Assembly (NCBI GenBank): GCA_001417715.1
Contig: BBRT01000115.1
Coordinates: 1-50,652 of the forward strand
Direction: 5' to 3'
Origin: Candidatus Symbiothrix dinenymphae
Lineage (GTDB): Bacteria > Bacteroidota > Bacteroidia > Bacteroidales > Azobacteroidaceae
DNA length: 50,652 bases
Both the position numbers and the translations under genes were made by a program. Shown piece by piece: positions 15,602 through 24,550 of the stretch. The notes below the pieces were generated by a model. The model ran no database searches, was not told where the DNA came from, and saw nothing but the letters and a program-made list of their open reading frames with translations. Numbering within the stretch: the stretch's first letter is position 1; each line of letters begins with the position of its first letter.

Positions 15602-18145
15602 CCGAACAATCACCTTCACCATCTCACGTCCCACCCTCACCACATACACTCCCGGCGTTGATGGCATTTGCATTTGCGTTTGCAGTGGCATCATTTGTAC
15701 AGACGTGGCGCGCCACGTCTCTACCACACCGCCAACCGCACCGCCGACCACACGCCCATCTAAATCATAGATTGTGATGTTTTTTTCGCCATCGGGGATG
15801 CCCTCAATGGTGATTAAACTGCCAACGGGGACAGGATTGGGATAAACCGTCAATTTAGTATAAACCGTCAAGGATGCTAAAAGTGTTGCCCCCGAAAAAG
15901 GACAAATGTTCAAGGTTTCGCCGGCTGCGGTAATAAACGTAGCACGATATTCTGCACTGCCCGCCAAGTCCTCGTTTTCGGGTGCCCAATAGAACAAGCC
16001 CGTGCCTATACTTTGCCACTCCCCGTTTATGATTTTGAACCATTCGCCGTCCACAACAGTATCGTCTGTTGCATATAGCAGTTTGTCGTATCGCCGGGCA
16101 ACAAAGGAATCAGGGGCAACACTTTTTTTCCTGATAGTCAGGTCGCGACTGATAAAAGCCGTATTAGCCTTGTTGTAAACATGATAGGTTATAGTAGTGT
16201 TATAGGGCATCTGCTCGTTAATGTAGATGTCATTATCCTCTATTTGAGAACCTTTGTACCCAAACTTAACCGTGTACTCATCCGCATCTTTAAATATCAC
16301 AGAAGAGTATGTGGCATCGCAATCAACCAAAAGAGAACCATCGCTTTGAGGTATGGCGTTAACCATTTGTACCTCAAAAGGGCATTCCAATGATGCCTCA
16401 ATAGCACCAAAATATTTGCTCCATATTCTGTGATCTTGATACTCAGAGCCGCAGGCGGGTACGATGAGCCGACGAATGTTGCAGCTTGCAAACACACTAT
16501 CGCGTATGTTTTGCGGAACAAAACTCAAATTTGTGATAGACACAAGGTTGCGACAACTCGAAAAAGCATAATTTGCAATGCTGTCAACGCGGTTAGAAAT
16601 GGTAACGGAGCTAAGACTGCTGCAATAAGAAAAAGCAAAAGCTCCAATCGTTGTCACATCGTCATTTATTACTACAGTTGTAATGTTGTTGCGCAGATAA
16701 TACCACGGAGTATTCACCGCATTGTCAGTAGATGATGACCAATTTTGCATAGCCCCCGAGCCGTTAATGGTAAGGGTATCATTGTAAAATGTAGCGATTA
16801 CATCGGCTGCAGTGGGGTAGCCGATGTTCCAAGAATATGGGTGTGATGTATCCACAACGAATGATACAGAAATAGTGTGTTCTTCTATCACGGTTGTGAA
16901 AGTATAAGTGGTATCACTGCTTGTTAAAACGGCTCCGGTAACATCTACTCCATCTACCAATACATTGTCTATCGCATACCCTATGATGGGGGTAATTTTG
17001 AAAGTTTGATTTCCGGCACTGTCAACGGTTACTACACCATTGGGGGAAATGCTGCCGGCACTACCTGCGGAGGCTGTGATCGTATATTGTGTCATTGGTA
17101 CTGCAAACTCCACAATCTTTATGAAATCCATCCATTGCGGTGCGGCTTTGTATGCAGCTGTAGAGCCTGTCGGCACATATAAAGTACAGGTGGTTTGATT
17201 AGAAAAGACAAGTGCGCTTCCTAATAAACTTGCCGGAGTAGTCCGACGAACATATATGGAGGTAAGACGGCTGCAATCCGCAAAAGCCCCCTCCCCAATA
17301 CTTGTCACGCTGTTAGGAATGGTAAGGGAGGTAAGACCGCTGCAACCATAAAAAGCATCCTGCCCAATGCTTGTCACACGGTTAGGAATGGTAAGGGAGG
17401 TAAGACCGCTGCAACTTTCAAAAGCTTTCTCCCCAATGTTTGTCACGCTGTTAGGAATGATAACGGAGGTAAGACTGCGGCAACCATGAAAAGCATAACG
17501 CCCAATATAGGTAACGGTGTTAGGAATGGTAAAAGTAGCGTTTTGCTTCCCCGCCGGATATATCAATAAAGAGTCTTGATTTTTGCTGTAAACCACACCA
17601 TCTATTGCACTATACCGCTCATTGTCAGCATCTACAGCGATACCGGTAAGTTTGGAGCAAGCTCCAAAAACATAATCTCCAATGCTTGTCACGCTACTGG
17701 GAATGGTAACGGAGGTAAGTTCGCTGCAACCGGAAAAAGCAAAATCTTCAATGCTTGTCACGCTGTTAGGAATGGTAACGAAAGTAAGACCGCTGCAATC
17801 GTCAAAAGCCGACTTCCCAATACTTGTCACGCTGTTAGGAATGCTAACGGAGGTAAGACGGCTACACTTGGAAAAGGCATAATTTCCAATTGTTGTCACG
17901 CCGTCATCTATTTCTACAGCTCTAATGGTGAGACGTTGAGAAGACCATGGGACAGCCGCAGATGACCAATTTTGCATAGCCCCACTACCGTGAATAGAGA
18001 GAGTGAGACCGTTAGGTGTAGAGGTAAGTGTAGCGGTTACATCAGCTGCATTGGCCAAGCCGATGTTCCATGTTTGCGCAAATGCTGTGCTGCATGCAAA
18101 TAGTGCAATTGCGACTGTTGAATGAATTTTAATTTTGTTTGCCAT
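15599..18145 (-). CDS. BspA-like leucine-rich-repeat surface protein with T9SS sorting domain
   Basis: An 848-residue protein. The signal peptide ends near residue 23 (CSTAFAQ). LRR_5/BspA repeats (LTSVTIPNSVTSIGDYAF type, 23 residues each) occupy about 80-340. A bacterial repeat domain (ITASAGSAGSISPNGVVTV, IDNVLVDGVDVTG) follows at about 355-430, then a second LRR block at 470-560. The last 80 residues (LTVYPNPVPVGSLITIEG, ITIYDLDGRVVGG, GVYVVRVGREMVKVIVR) form a type A T9SS sorting domain, so the protein is probably exported through the type IX system and held on the surface. The sorting domain carries an inserted VVETWRATSVQMMPLQTQMQ segment encoded partly by a dispersed palindrome (15701-15720). 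Confidence 0.92.
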   Translation of the reverse strand: MANKIKIHSTVAIALFACSTAFAQTWNIGLANAADVTATLTSTPNGLTLSIHGSGAMQNWSSAAVPWSSQRLTIRAVEIDDGVTTIGNYAFSKCSRLTSVSIPNSVTSIGKSAFDDCSGLTFVTIPNSVTSIEDFAFSGCSELTSVTIPSSVTSIGDYVFGACSKLTGIAVDADNERYSAIDGVVYSKNQDSLLIYPAGKQNATFTIPNTVTYIGRYAFHGCRSLTSVIIPNSVTNIGEKAFESCSGLTSLTIPNRVTSIGQDAFYGCSGLTSLTIPNSVTSIGEGAFADCSRLTSIYVRRTTPASLLGSALVFSNQTTCTLYVPTGSTAAYKAAPQWMDFIKIVEFAVPMTQYTITASAGSAGSISPNGVVTVDSAGNQTFKITPIIGYAIDNVLVDGVDVTGAVLTSSDTTYTFTTVIEEHTISVSFVVDTSHPYSWNIGYPTAADVIATFYNDTLTINGSGAMQNWSSSTDNAVNTPWYYLRNNITTVVINDDVTTIGAFAFSYCSSLSSVTISNRVDSIANYAFSSCRNLVSITNLSFVPQNIRDSVFASCNIRRLIVPACGSEYQDHRIWSKYFGAIEASLECPFEVQMVNAIPQSDGSLLVDCDATYSSVIFKDADEYTVKFGYKGSQIEDNDIYINEQMPYNTTITYHVYNKANTAFISRDLTIRKKSVAPDSFVARRYDKLLYATDDTVVDGEWFKIINGEWQSIGTGLFYWAPENEDLAGSAEYRATFITAAGETLNICPFSGATLLASLTVYTKLTVYPNPVPVGSLITIEGIPDGEKNITIYDLDGRVVGGAVGGVVETWRATSVQMMPLQTQMQMPSTPGVYVVRVGREMVKVIVR
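15701..15720. repeat. AGACGTGGCGCGCCACGTCT palindrome inside CDS
   Basis: A perfect 20-base palindrome within the T9SS sorting domain of the BspA-like gene, encoding part of VVETWRATS. A longer copy sits between genes at 32899-32926. Confidence 0.95.
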
Positions 18146-18218
18146 TGTTGGTAAAAGTTTATATATGCTACAATTTTAAATTTTCATCTTTGCTGTTTTC
18201 ATCTTGCTTCAACGGCGG

Positions 18219-18226
18219 CAAAGGTA
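18219..18226 (-). promoter_or_regulatory. -7 box of BspA-like gene
   Basis: TACCTTTG on the minus strand, 73 bases upstream of the ATG at 18145. Confidence 0.65.
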
Positions 18227-18377
18227 AGCATTATTTTTAAAACAAGCTGTTTTTTTTTCAGGAGCAACCGCAAAAATGCCGGCGCACTTGAAAAAAAAGT
18301 GGCTAATTGCAAGATATAACACCTCGAAAAAGATTTAATTTTGTTCAATAAATTACTCATAATTAAGAATTTTTGTT

Positions 18378-18385
18378 TACCTTTG
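18378..18385 (+). promoter_or_regulatory. -7 box of GLUG lipoprotein gene
   Basis: TACCTTTG, 61 bases upstream of the preferred ATG at 18447. The divergent gap (18146-18446) contains the two promoters and T- and A-rich tracts, with no gene seen. Confidence 0.7.
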
Positions 18386-18446
18386 CGGCCTAAAACTTTG
18401 ATTGATGTCAATCGGATTATATTTGTTTATCAAACAGTTTGCAAAG

Positions 18447-21400
18447 ATGAAGAAAAAAAGCTTGTTAGGGGTAGCTGTAGGGCTTATCGCTGTGGTGTTA
18501 GGCACGATTTCGTGCGAAACGTTTATGTTGGACCATGACCCGATGGTGGCTGCGTATGTGCGCCCTGTTGCTGTGTTGGACGCCAATGTTGGAATCCGTT
18601 GGGCAGGCTCTGCCTCTGTCCCTAATTTGGAGGGCACCCTGCGGAGTGCTGCTTATGCGCCTGCTGCGCCTGTCGGCAGCGACGCTTGGGTAAATCCGGG
18701 TACGGTGAACCCCGCACTTCCGGATGAGAACTTCCTGAATGACTATTGGGCGGTGTGGGAGAATTTCAAAGTGCAAATGGAGCCACGTCCGTACATCTAT
18801 AACAAAGGCACCACCGATTTGGAGGATTATGTGCATGATGGGGTAAAAAATGTTTATGAGGGTTGGGAGTATCGTGCGGATGGCAAATGGCACGTCAGTT
18901 CCGGTGATGAAGACAAAAAGCTGGTGCTGTCGTTTGACCGCTATTGGGCTGATACGCTGAACAATGCTTATGGCTGGGCGCATCAGGATGGCGGTTCCGG
19001 GGCATTTCGCTCTGACAGGGACAAAATCCGTTGGAAATCAGCGACTGCCGCCAAGATGCGTCAAACGGCTTATGTAGCTCTCTACAAGCAAGTTGAAAAA
19101 TCTTATTACGACTTCAAACTTTTTGTGGGAGCCTACGGTTTAGCCGAACACGCCGTCGCAAAAACACTGCTCAGGGAGATGGAAACGTATATCAGAAGTA
19201 ATGTGGATGCCTCTCTGCCGCAACACAACATCAAAGTTGACCACTCGGTGTGGGACAATCAGCCGATACCCGATACTTTGCTCACAACGGACATCGGCGG
19301 TCTCGTGTTTGGCAAGTTTGACCCGCAGACAGCCATGCTGACCAATGTGGTCATGGAAAGTCGGCAACAAAATCCGACAATCACACCCAGCGGACCTACG
19401 AGTGCTGTGGCAGCCCGCGGCAAACTGTTTGAATTTTTCTTCGGCAGCATCGATGTCGATGGCGAGTATATTCCGATAGGCAACGGATTTCCTGTTTTTG
19501 ATTTTGACATTATTGCCCCCTCGCCGGCGAAGAGCATGGGAATCACTTGGGGCGACCCGCAACTTTCCCTGACATGGCAACCCCGACAAGCCGGAATGAC
19601 TACAGACGCGCTTGTGGATACCATGACGGCAGCCATCGCCCGTTGGAACGCATTTGTGGCGAGCATCAACCCGCGACCTTACTACCATGCAGCCGGCAGT
19701 TCGGAACCTTCCGATGCTTCAACAGCATACAATGTGTTTAGCAGAGCATCCACTTCCGACCCATGGCATTTGGAATATCATGACCATCCGGACACCATCA
19801 CCATTAAGCGGTACTGGTCGCAATTCCCCACGGCTCCCTCACAATTGCAGGGCTGGGCTATCGCGCATACCCAACGACAAGAGGCATTTAAGGCACTCGT
19901 GGCGCAAATAGAGCAATGGATGGCCGCCATGGAAGAATCCCCGCTGTGGAACTACTCCAAAGCGACCTCGCCCGGCACCTACCCGCTTCGGACACTCCAC
20001 GCGCAGATGGCGGCATTTATCGCTTATCCTGCCGCACTCGCGAATGCCAAAGCAGACAGGAGCGAATTTTCCTACACTGCCGGTAACGGTCTCACGACTT
20101 CGGCAGACCTCCCGACCGATAAGACGAGTCCTTTGTTTGAATACTTCTTTGGGATGCTCCCGCCACCGCCTGCCTGCTCCATTGAAATCTATTGGGGCAC
20201 AGACCGGCTCAACATACGCAACAGGCAACAATTAGTGTGGATTGCCAATGACATCACACCCAAAACGGTATTAGCCCGCGTTATCAACCCGGCGTCCGGT
20301 TTTGATTATCAGATATGGCGAATTGAAAATGATGCGCTGGCAGATTTTCAAGAAGCGACTATCTTGTCCAATCCCACGTCGGCGCGGAACAGGGAATTGA
20401 AAATAACACCGAAAATTCCGGCTGTGGGGAGTTCGCGCGTTATCGTGCAAACCGCCAATCATAAGGGTGAATTGGGCAATGATTCCGCTGTCTTCTACAT
20501 CGCCATTATGAAACCATTAGACGAATTGAACCTCACGTTGGCTAAAGAGCATGAGTTGACGGTAACCGTTCCTGCCGATGCAGGGGCACCCGAGCCTCAA
20601 TGGTCTGTGGGCGATGGAAGCATTGGCATAATTCAAGCCGCAACCGGTCCTTATAATGTCGCCACAGGCACATACACCTCCATCGTGAGAGTTAAAGGAC
20701 TCAAGGAAGCAACTACTCTCTACGGAGTCAAAGTGAAGCAAGGCGGTGCGGATACGCTCATCACGGCTCCTCTGACGGTGAGAACACCTCGCATCCGTCT
20801 CTTCGAGGGGACCGACTACAGTACTCTCCTCGCCCCTTCTGTCACGCTGGACAGGATGGGAAAAGCAGCACCATTGATATTGCACGGCGGCATCTCGGGT
20901 CTGCCGGATGATTCGGAATACAACTATCTGAAATGGAAATTTGCTCCGGATAACGGCTCGTCCGCGAGTGTAGATGGGTCTGTAGAGTTTTCAAACGGGA
21001 AAAAATCCGGCGATTGGCAGCCACAAACCGAACTTTGGGAGTTTAACACCCCGAAGGCAGGCTTGACAACCATCATCGTGACAAATTGCAATGCGCTTGG
21101 CAACGAGCCAAGCCTTGAATCGGGATTCCTCGCATCTGCTACTGTCTCCATAAGTGTACCCTCCACCCTACCCTACTTTACCACCGTGGCCGGCGGTTAC
21201 GAGGGACCGGCATTTATCACCTACTATAGTCCTACCGACATCCTGGACGTTACCGTTACCGCCATCGGTACGCTGGAGTACGATGCGTCCGTGACCGCAC
21301 CCGCGGGAGCCATTAAGAGCATCACTCTGGCGGACAAGACCCACCTGATAGGTCGTGCCGCTCCGGATGAGGATAACACTATCAAGCTCAATCTGCTTGC

Positions 21401-22298
21401 CAACGGAGAAGCGGATTTCCGCCCGGCGGACGGCGGCTTCATCCCCATAGGCAGTTATGTGGAGTTCCAACTGATAGGCACCAAGTCCGTGACCGGCAAT
21501 TTCAAACTGGAGGCCGACCTCGACCTGATGAACGAACCGTGGGAACCCGTGGGGAACTCGTCTCAGCCGTTTGCCGGTACCTTTGACGGCAATAGCAAGA
21601 CACTCTCGAAGCTCTTTATAAACAAGTCCGATGCGACAAAGCCTGTGGGTCTCTTCGGCGTTGTGTACGGAGAAGTCAGAAAGGTCGGTATCGTTAACGG
21701 CTCGGTGAACGGCGGCAGCGAAGTGGGCGGCATAGCGGGGAAAAGCGATGGCACCATTTTCGCCTGTTACAACAACGCCGCGGTGAACGGAACCGGCAGC
21801 AATGTGGGCGGCATAGCGGGGATGAGCAACGGGGGCAACATCACCGCCTGTTGCAACAAAGCCACGGTGACCGGCGGTGCCAATGTCGGCGGACTGGTGG
21901 GGCTGATGACCAATGGAAGCATCACCGCCTGTTACAACGAAGCCACGGTGACCGGCGGCACAATTATCGGCGGACTGGTGGGGTATATGGACTTCGGCAG
22001 TATCACCGCCTGTTACAACATAGGTACGGTGGTCGGCGGCGGGCGAAGCCTGATAGCGGTCGGCATAAACAACACTGCGCTAGACTGCTACTATACAAAT
22101 CCTCTTCCGGTGGGTGCCATCAGTAGCGGTTACAACAACCGCCGCTTCGACCTCAGCAACGGCTTTCCCCTGGTTACTACACCCGACTGGGGTACCGGCG
22201 ACGGCTCGGGACCAGGGAAGTACTGGAAGCCCTACACGGTCAACGGACAAGACGACGTCACCGGCCGCATCGCGCTGCCCCGGTTGTGGTTTGAATAG
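18447..22298 (+). CDS. Large lipoprotein with duplicated unknown module and GLUG repeats
   Basis: A 1283-residue protein. ATG 18447 is chosen because it begins a lipoprotein signal MKKKSLLGVAVGLIAVVLG with Cys23; an in-frame ATG at 18405 would add 14 residues. Residues 85-350 and 370-590 look like two divergent copies of one module, sharing PRPY, WH, RYW, GWA, LF-EFFFG/LFEYFFG landmarks. Ig-like segments (about 590-900) follow. Residues 910-1060 (THLIGRAAPDEDNTIKLNLL, GSYVEFQLIGTKSVTGNFKL) lead into five or so GLUG repeats (VGGIAGMSNGGNITACCNKA). The end has WGTGDGSGPGKYWKP and WFE. The C-terminal 400 residues are paralogous to the gene at 24961-29895. It is surface-exposed by inference; the ligand is unknown. 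Confidence 0.8.
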   Translation: MKKKSLLGVAVGLIAVVLGTISCETFMLDHDPMVAAYVRPVAVLDANVGIRWAGSASVPNLEGTLRSAAYAPAAPVGSDAWVNPGTVNPALPDENFLNDYWAVWENFKVQMEPRPYIYNKGTTDLEDYVHDGVKNVYEGWEYRADGKWHVSSGDEDKKLVLSFDRYWADTLNNAYGWAHQDGGSGAFRSDRDKIRWKSATAAKMRQTAYVALYKQVEKSYYDFKLFVGAYGLAEHAVAKTLLREMETYIRSNVDASLPQHNIKVDHSVWDNQPIPDTLLTTDIGGLVFGKFDPQTAMLTNVVMESRQQNPTITPSGPTSAVAARGKLFEFFFGSIDVDGEYIPIGNGFPVFDFDIIAPSPAKSMGITWGDPQLSLTWQPRQAGMTTDALVDTMTAAIARWNAFVASINPRPYYHAAGSSEPSDASTAYNVFSRASTSDPWHLEYHDHPDTITIKRYWSQFPTAPSQLQGWAIAHTQRQEAFKALVAQIEQWMAAMEESPLWNYSKATSPGTYPLRTLHAQMAAFIAYPAALANAKADRSEFSYTAGNGLTTSADLPTDKTSPLFEYFFGMLPPPPACSIEIYWGTDRLNIRNRQQLVWIANDITPKTVLARVINPASGFDYQIWRIENDALADFQEATILSNPTSARNRELKITPKIPAVGSSRVIVQTANHKGELGNDSAVFYIAIMKPLDELNLTLAKEHELTVTVPADAGAPEPQWSVGDGSIGIIQAATGPYNVATGTYTSIVRVKGLKEATTLYGVKVKQGGADTLITAPLTVRTPRIRLFEGTDYSTLLAPSVTLDRMGKAAPLILHGGISGLPDDSEYNYLKWKFAPDNGSSASVDGSVEFSNGKKSGDWQPQTELWEFNTPKAGLTTIIVTNCNALGNEPSLESGFLASATVSISVPSTLPYFTTVAGGYEGPAFITYYSPTDILDVTVTAIGTLEYDASVTAPAGAIKSITLADKTHLIGRAAPDEDNTIKLNLLANGEADFRPADGGFIPIGSYVEFQLIGTKSVTGNFKLEADLDLMNEPWEPVGNSSQPFAGTFDGNSKTLSKLFINKSDATKPVGLFGVVYGEVRKVGIVNGSVNGGSEVGGIAGKSDGTIFACYNNAAVNGTGSNVGGIAGMSNGGNITACCNKATVTGGANVGGLVGLMTNGSITACYNEATVTGGTIIGGLVGYMDFGSITACYNIGTVVGGGRSLIAVGINNTALDCYYTNPLPVGAISSGYNNRRFDLSNGFPLVTTPDWGTGDGSGPGKYWKPYTVNGQDDVTGRIALPRLWFE

Positions 22299-22304
22299 CA
22301 GGGC

Positions 22305-22331
22305 ATAGCGAAAAGTCCGCCTCTTTTCGTT
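22305..22331. terminator. Weak hairpin after GLUG gene
   Basis: AGCGAAAAG and CTTTTCGTT can pair (one G-U) around a 7-base loop, shortly after the GLUG lipoprotein stop. There is no clear U tract, so a terminator role is tentative. Confidence 0.3.
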
Positions 22332-22334
22332 ATC

Positions 22335-22674
22335 TCACCCAAGCGCAACCTGCTGCAATTCCCAATACACATCCTGCATGGCAACCATATCTTTTGTAAC
22401 AAGCCCTTTGCGCCCGAGGTAGATGTTATACATACATGAGGCTATCCTAGGTCCTAAGCCAATCGTTTCCATATTCTTCCTCCGCTTCTGAAAGGTCATA
22501 CCCCATTTGTAGCAAGGCTTCTGCGCCCAGCATCTCTTTGCACCATTTTGCCACATGAGGGACTAACGGGATTTGTTTCCAAACCCTCTCTGCTTCCTCC
22601 GGATGCCCTGCATCTTCCAGTTCAAAACTTCTCATCCCAATAGCCATTTTTTCTTTTAATGTCATTGTTGCCAT
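22335..22674 (-). pseudogene. Small gene broken by a single frameshift
   Basis: From the ATG at 22674 the frame reads MATMTLKEKMAIGMRSFELE, then HPEEAERVWKQIPLVPHVA and LSEAEEEYGNDWLRT, and stops at 22447. In another frame the coding pattern continues directly with LGPRIASCMYNIYLGRKG and MQDVYWELQQVALG to a stop at 22335. Joining the two gives about 112 residues, and the N-W-L/L-G-P junction falls near 22450. The first half resembles TPR-like helices. I do not recognise the family. A promoter box (22698-22705) is intact, so the shift is recent, a sequencing error, or less likely programmed. Confidence 0.65.
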
Positions 22675-22697
22675 ACATATTTTTATTAAATTTTTTG

Positions 22698-22705
22698 CAA
22701 AGATA
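22698..22705 (-). promoter_or_regulatory. -7 box of frameshifted small gene
   Basis: TATCTTTG on the minus strand, 23 bases upstream of the ATG at 22674. Confidence 0.6.
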
Positions 22706-22751
22706 CGGCTAATTTTTGGATTGGCAAGCTACACCATACGGGGTAGCAGCA

Positions 22752-22784
22752 AAAACCGCCCGGAAGCACAATCTTTCGGGCGGC
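22752..22784 (-). terminator. Rho-independent terminator
   Basis: CCGCCCG and CGGGCGG form a 7-base-pair GC stem around a 14-base loop, and the minus strand continues with TTTTTG. It follows the minus-strand gene remnant at 22804-22896, so it probably terminated that lost gene. Confidence 0.75.
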
Positions 22785-22803
22785 TTTGTTTATTGTTGCA
22801 CAA

Positions 22804-22896
22804 TCATTGGGGCACATACAGCCACTTCTCCGGGATGGTCATTTCGGCGAGGTTTTTGCTCAGCACGCCCACTTCCAAAAACTGGTCCGCGTGGTC
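22804..22896 (-). pseudogene. 3' remnant of a deleted gene
   Basis: A 30-codon frame that looks like a genuine protein C-terminus: DHADQFLEVGVLSKN, then AEMTIPEKWLYVPQ and TGA. It is followed by a proper terminator (22752-22784), while the upstream side runs directly into a stop and then repeat sequence. The rest of the gene has presumably been removed or replaced by the repeat island. The family was not recognised. Confidence 0.45.
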
Positions 22897-22969
22897 TTAC
22901 AAAATATTTTTCAATTGCAATTGGGCTAAAAAATAATTTCGAGTGCTATGAAAAATCGCCGACGATTGT

Positions 22970-23161
22970 TCAGGTTCTGCAGGGAATTGTCCGGCACAAT
23001 ATTGCTGTCCCGTAGGGACAAAATGTTGGTAGAGAATGCCCATTCCCCCACCTCATTCGTGCCGTAGGTACGAAATATCAATGTCGGTGTATCATATTCC
23101 GTCCCTACGGGACGGTGGGGTGTGGAGGGTGGTTTCCGGTTTCTACCAATATTCCATCCCT
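22970..23161. repeat. Scattered CGTAGGGA palindromes
   Basis: Several short palindromes of the type TCCCGTAGGGAC and TCCCTACGGGA (for example near 22992-23006, 23065-23078 and 23100-23112), with TACCAATATTCC stretches. No open frame with protein-like composition was seen in this part of the island. Confidence 0.7.
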
Positions 23162-23465
23162 ACGGGTGGGGTGTTAAAAAGATGGATGTTTTATGAATAT
23201 TGTTCGTTCATCATTTGTTTTTATCCCGTAGGGATTGTAGCTCGGTAGAAAATAGAATCGCCCCGCCCCCCATTTCAGCATCCCGTAGGGATGCAACCGA
23301 TTGCGGATTATGTTGCATCCCTACGGGATGCGGGGAGAAGGAGAGGTATGATTTTCTACCGAGCTACAATCCCTACGGGATAAAAAAAAACAGAACGCAA
23401 AAATTTCATCCGATTGTAATCTGTTTGACAACCCACCCTACGGGATGCGGCTCCAACTCCCCCTG
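23162..23465. repeat. Long palindromic element, copy 1
   Basis: About 300 bases. TTTTTATCCCGTAGGGATTG at 23219 and the inverse CAATCCCTACGGGATAAAAA at 23367 are outer arms that continue as TAGCTCGGTAGAAAAT and ATTTTCTACCGAGCTA. An inner hairpin GCATCCCGTAGGGATGC and GCATCCCTACGGGATGC sits at 23278-23331. It begins with GGGTGGGGTGTTAAAAAGAT and ends with CGGCTCCAACTCCCCCTGCG. It is almost identical to the element at 24542-24845. Confidence 0.9.
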
Positions 23466-23504
23466 CGAGGGGCGGGGAGACGACTAAACTCTAAACTCTA
23501 ATAA

Positions 23505-23999
23505 CTAAACTCTAATTTCAAGTTTGAGCAACTCGATTTTTCGCTGAATACCGCCGCTAAAACCCGTTAAACTGCCGCTTGCGCCGACTACGCGATGACA
23601 AGGCACAACGATAGAGACAGGATTATGCCCGACAGCACCGCCAACCGCTTGCGCCGAAATCCGGGCTACACCCCGTTCCCGCGCGATTTTCGCAGCTATT
23701 TCGCCGTAAGTCGTTAACTGCCCATAAGGGATGTGCTGAAGAATTTCCCACACCGCCATTCTAAATTCCGAACCATACATCTTAACCGGCAGTGCAAAAT
23801 TCGGCTCGTTGCCGCCGAAATAGCAATCAAGCCACTCTGCTGCTTTCTCAAAAACAGGAAGCTGCTTCTCCTCCGTGTGGGGTGGCAGCGTATATCCAAA
23901 ATATTTTTGCCCGTCAAACCACACGCCTGTCAAGGAGTCGCCATCGCTTGCCAAAGTAATCCCGCCGAGCGGGGAGGCATATTTGTTTGTAAATTGCAT
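23505..23999 (-). CDS. ogt: Methylated-DNA--protein-cysteine methyltransferase
   Basis: A 164-residue protein with ATG at 23999; a TTG further upstream at 24026 would fall inside the -7 box and is excluded. It removes alkyl groups from O6-alkylguanine by transfer to its own cysteine. The active site is IVVPCHRVVG (Cys near residue 130), with the family motif GSLTGFSGGIQRKIELL after it and a winged-helix segment VWEILQHIPYGQLTTYGEIA before it. It has its own promoter. The gene sits alone inside a repeat island: a 300-base direct repeat lies on each side (23162 and 24542), so it could be lost or amplified by recombination. Confidence 0.96.
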   Translation of the reverse strand: MQFTNKYASPLGGITLASDGDSLTGVWFDGQKYFGYTLPPHTEEKQLPVFEKAAEWLDCYFGGNEPNFALPVKMYGSEFRMAVWEILQHIPYGQLTTYGEIAAKIARERGVARISAQAVGGAVGHNPVSIVVPCHRVVGASGSLTGFSGGIQRKIELLKLEIRV

Positions 24000-24023
24000 C
24001 GTTTTTATCTTTGTATTGTCTTG

Positions 24024-24031
24024 CAAAGGTA
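24024..24031 (-). promoter_or_regulatory. -7 box of ogt
   Basis: TACCTTTG on the minus strand, 24 bases upstream of the ATG at 23999. Confidence 0.7.
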
Positions 24032-24058
24032 CAATTTATTTTTGTTTTTTGGCTTTTT

Positions 24059-24255
24059 GGCTAAATCTTTTTTTCAGGTGCTATTTTTTGCAAACGGTGT
24101 TTTGTCCCGCAGGGACAGCACTTTATTAACCGTAGACTAAAGTCTACGGTTAATAAAGTGCTGTCCCTGCGGGACAAAACGAGCCGCACAGTTCTGTCCA
24201 TAATGGGACTGCGCTCCGGGCAAGTAAAAATAGCACCTGAAAAAAAGATTTAGCC
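24059..24255. repeat. Nested perfect inverted repeats
   Basis: An outer pair of perfect 30-base inverted repeats (24059-24088 and 24226-24255; begins GGCTAAATC, ends GATTTAGCC) encloses an inner perfect palindrome with 40-base arms and a 2-base loop (24099-24180; begins GTTTTGTCCCGCAGGGACAG). About 45 bases of unpaired sequence lie between inner and outer arms on the right. The outer ends could be terminal repeats of a small mobile element. Confidence 0.95.
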
Positions 24256-24269
24256 TTGTTGTCTGTTAC

Positions 24270-24550
24270 CCCGTAGGGTGGGTTGTCAAACAGATTACAA
24301 TCGGGTGAAATTTTTACGTTCTGTTTTTATCCCGTAGGGATTGTAGCTCGGTAGAAAATAGAATCGCCCCGCCCCCCCATTTCAGCATCCCGTAGGGATG
24401 CAACCGATTGCGGATTATGTTGCATCCCTACGGGATGCAGGGAGAAGGAGAGGTATGATTTTCTACCGAGCTACAATCCCTACGGGATAAAAAACAGAAC
24501 GCAAAAAATTTCACCCGATTGTAATCTGTTTAACACCCCACCCGTAGGGT
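24270..24550. repeat. Long palindromic element, copy 2 (most symmetric)
   Basis: About 280 bases folding back almost end to end. The left arm 24276-24360 (with CAGATTACAATCGGGTGAAA, GTTCTG, TCCCGTAGGGATTGTAGC) pairs with the right arm 24459-24543, and the centre has the GCATCCCGTAGGGATGC hairpin pair. It is the only copy keeping both outer arms. Confidence 0.92.

Noticed and set aside
22440..22460. Programmed frameshift
   Set aside because: No slippery heptamer or downstream stem was seen at the junction.
24270..24550. Retron or structured ncRNA gene
   Set aside because: The long foldback is suggestive, but there is no reverse transcriptase nearby and three copies in tandem fit a repeat element better.
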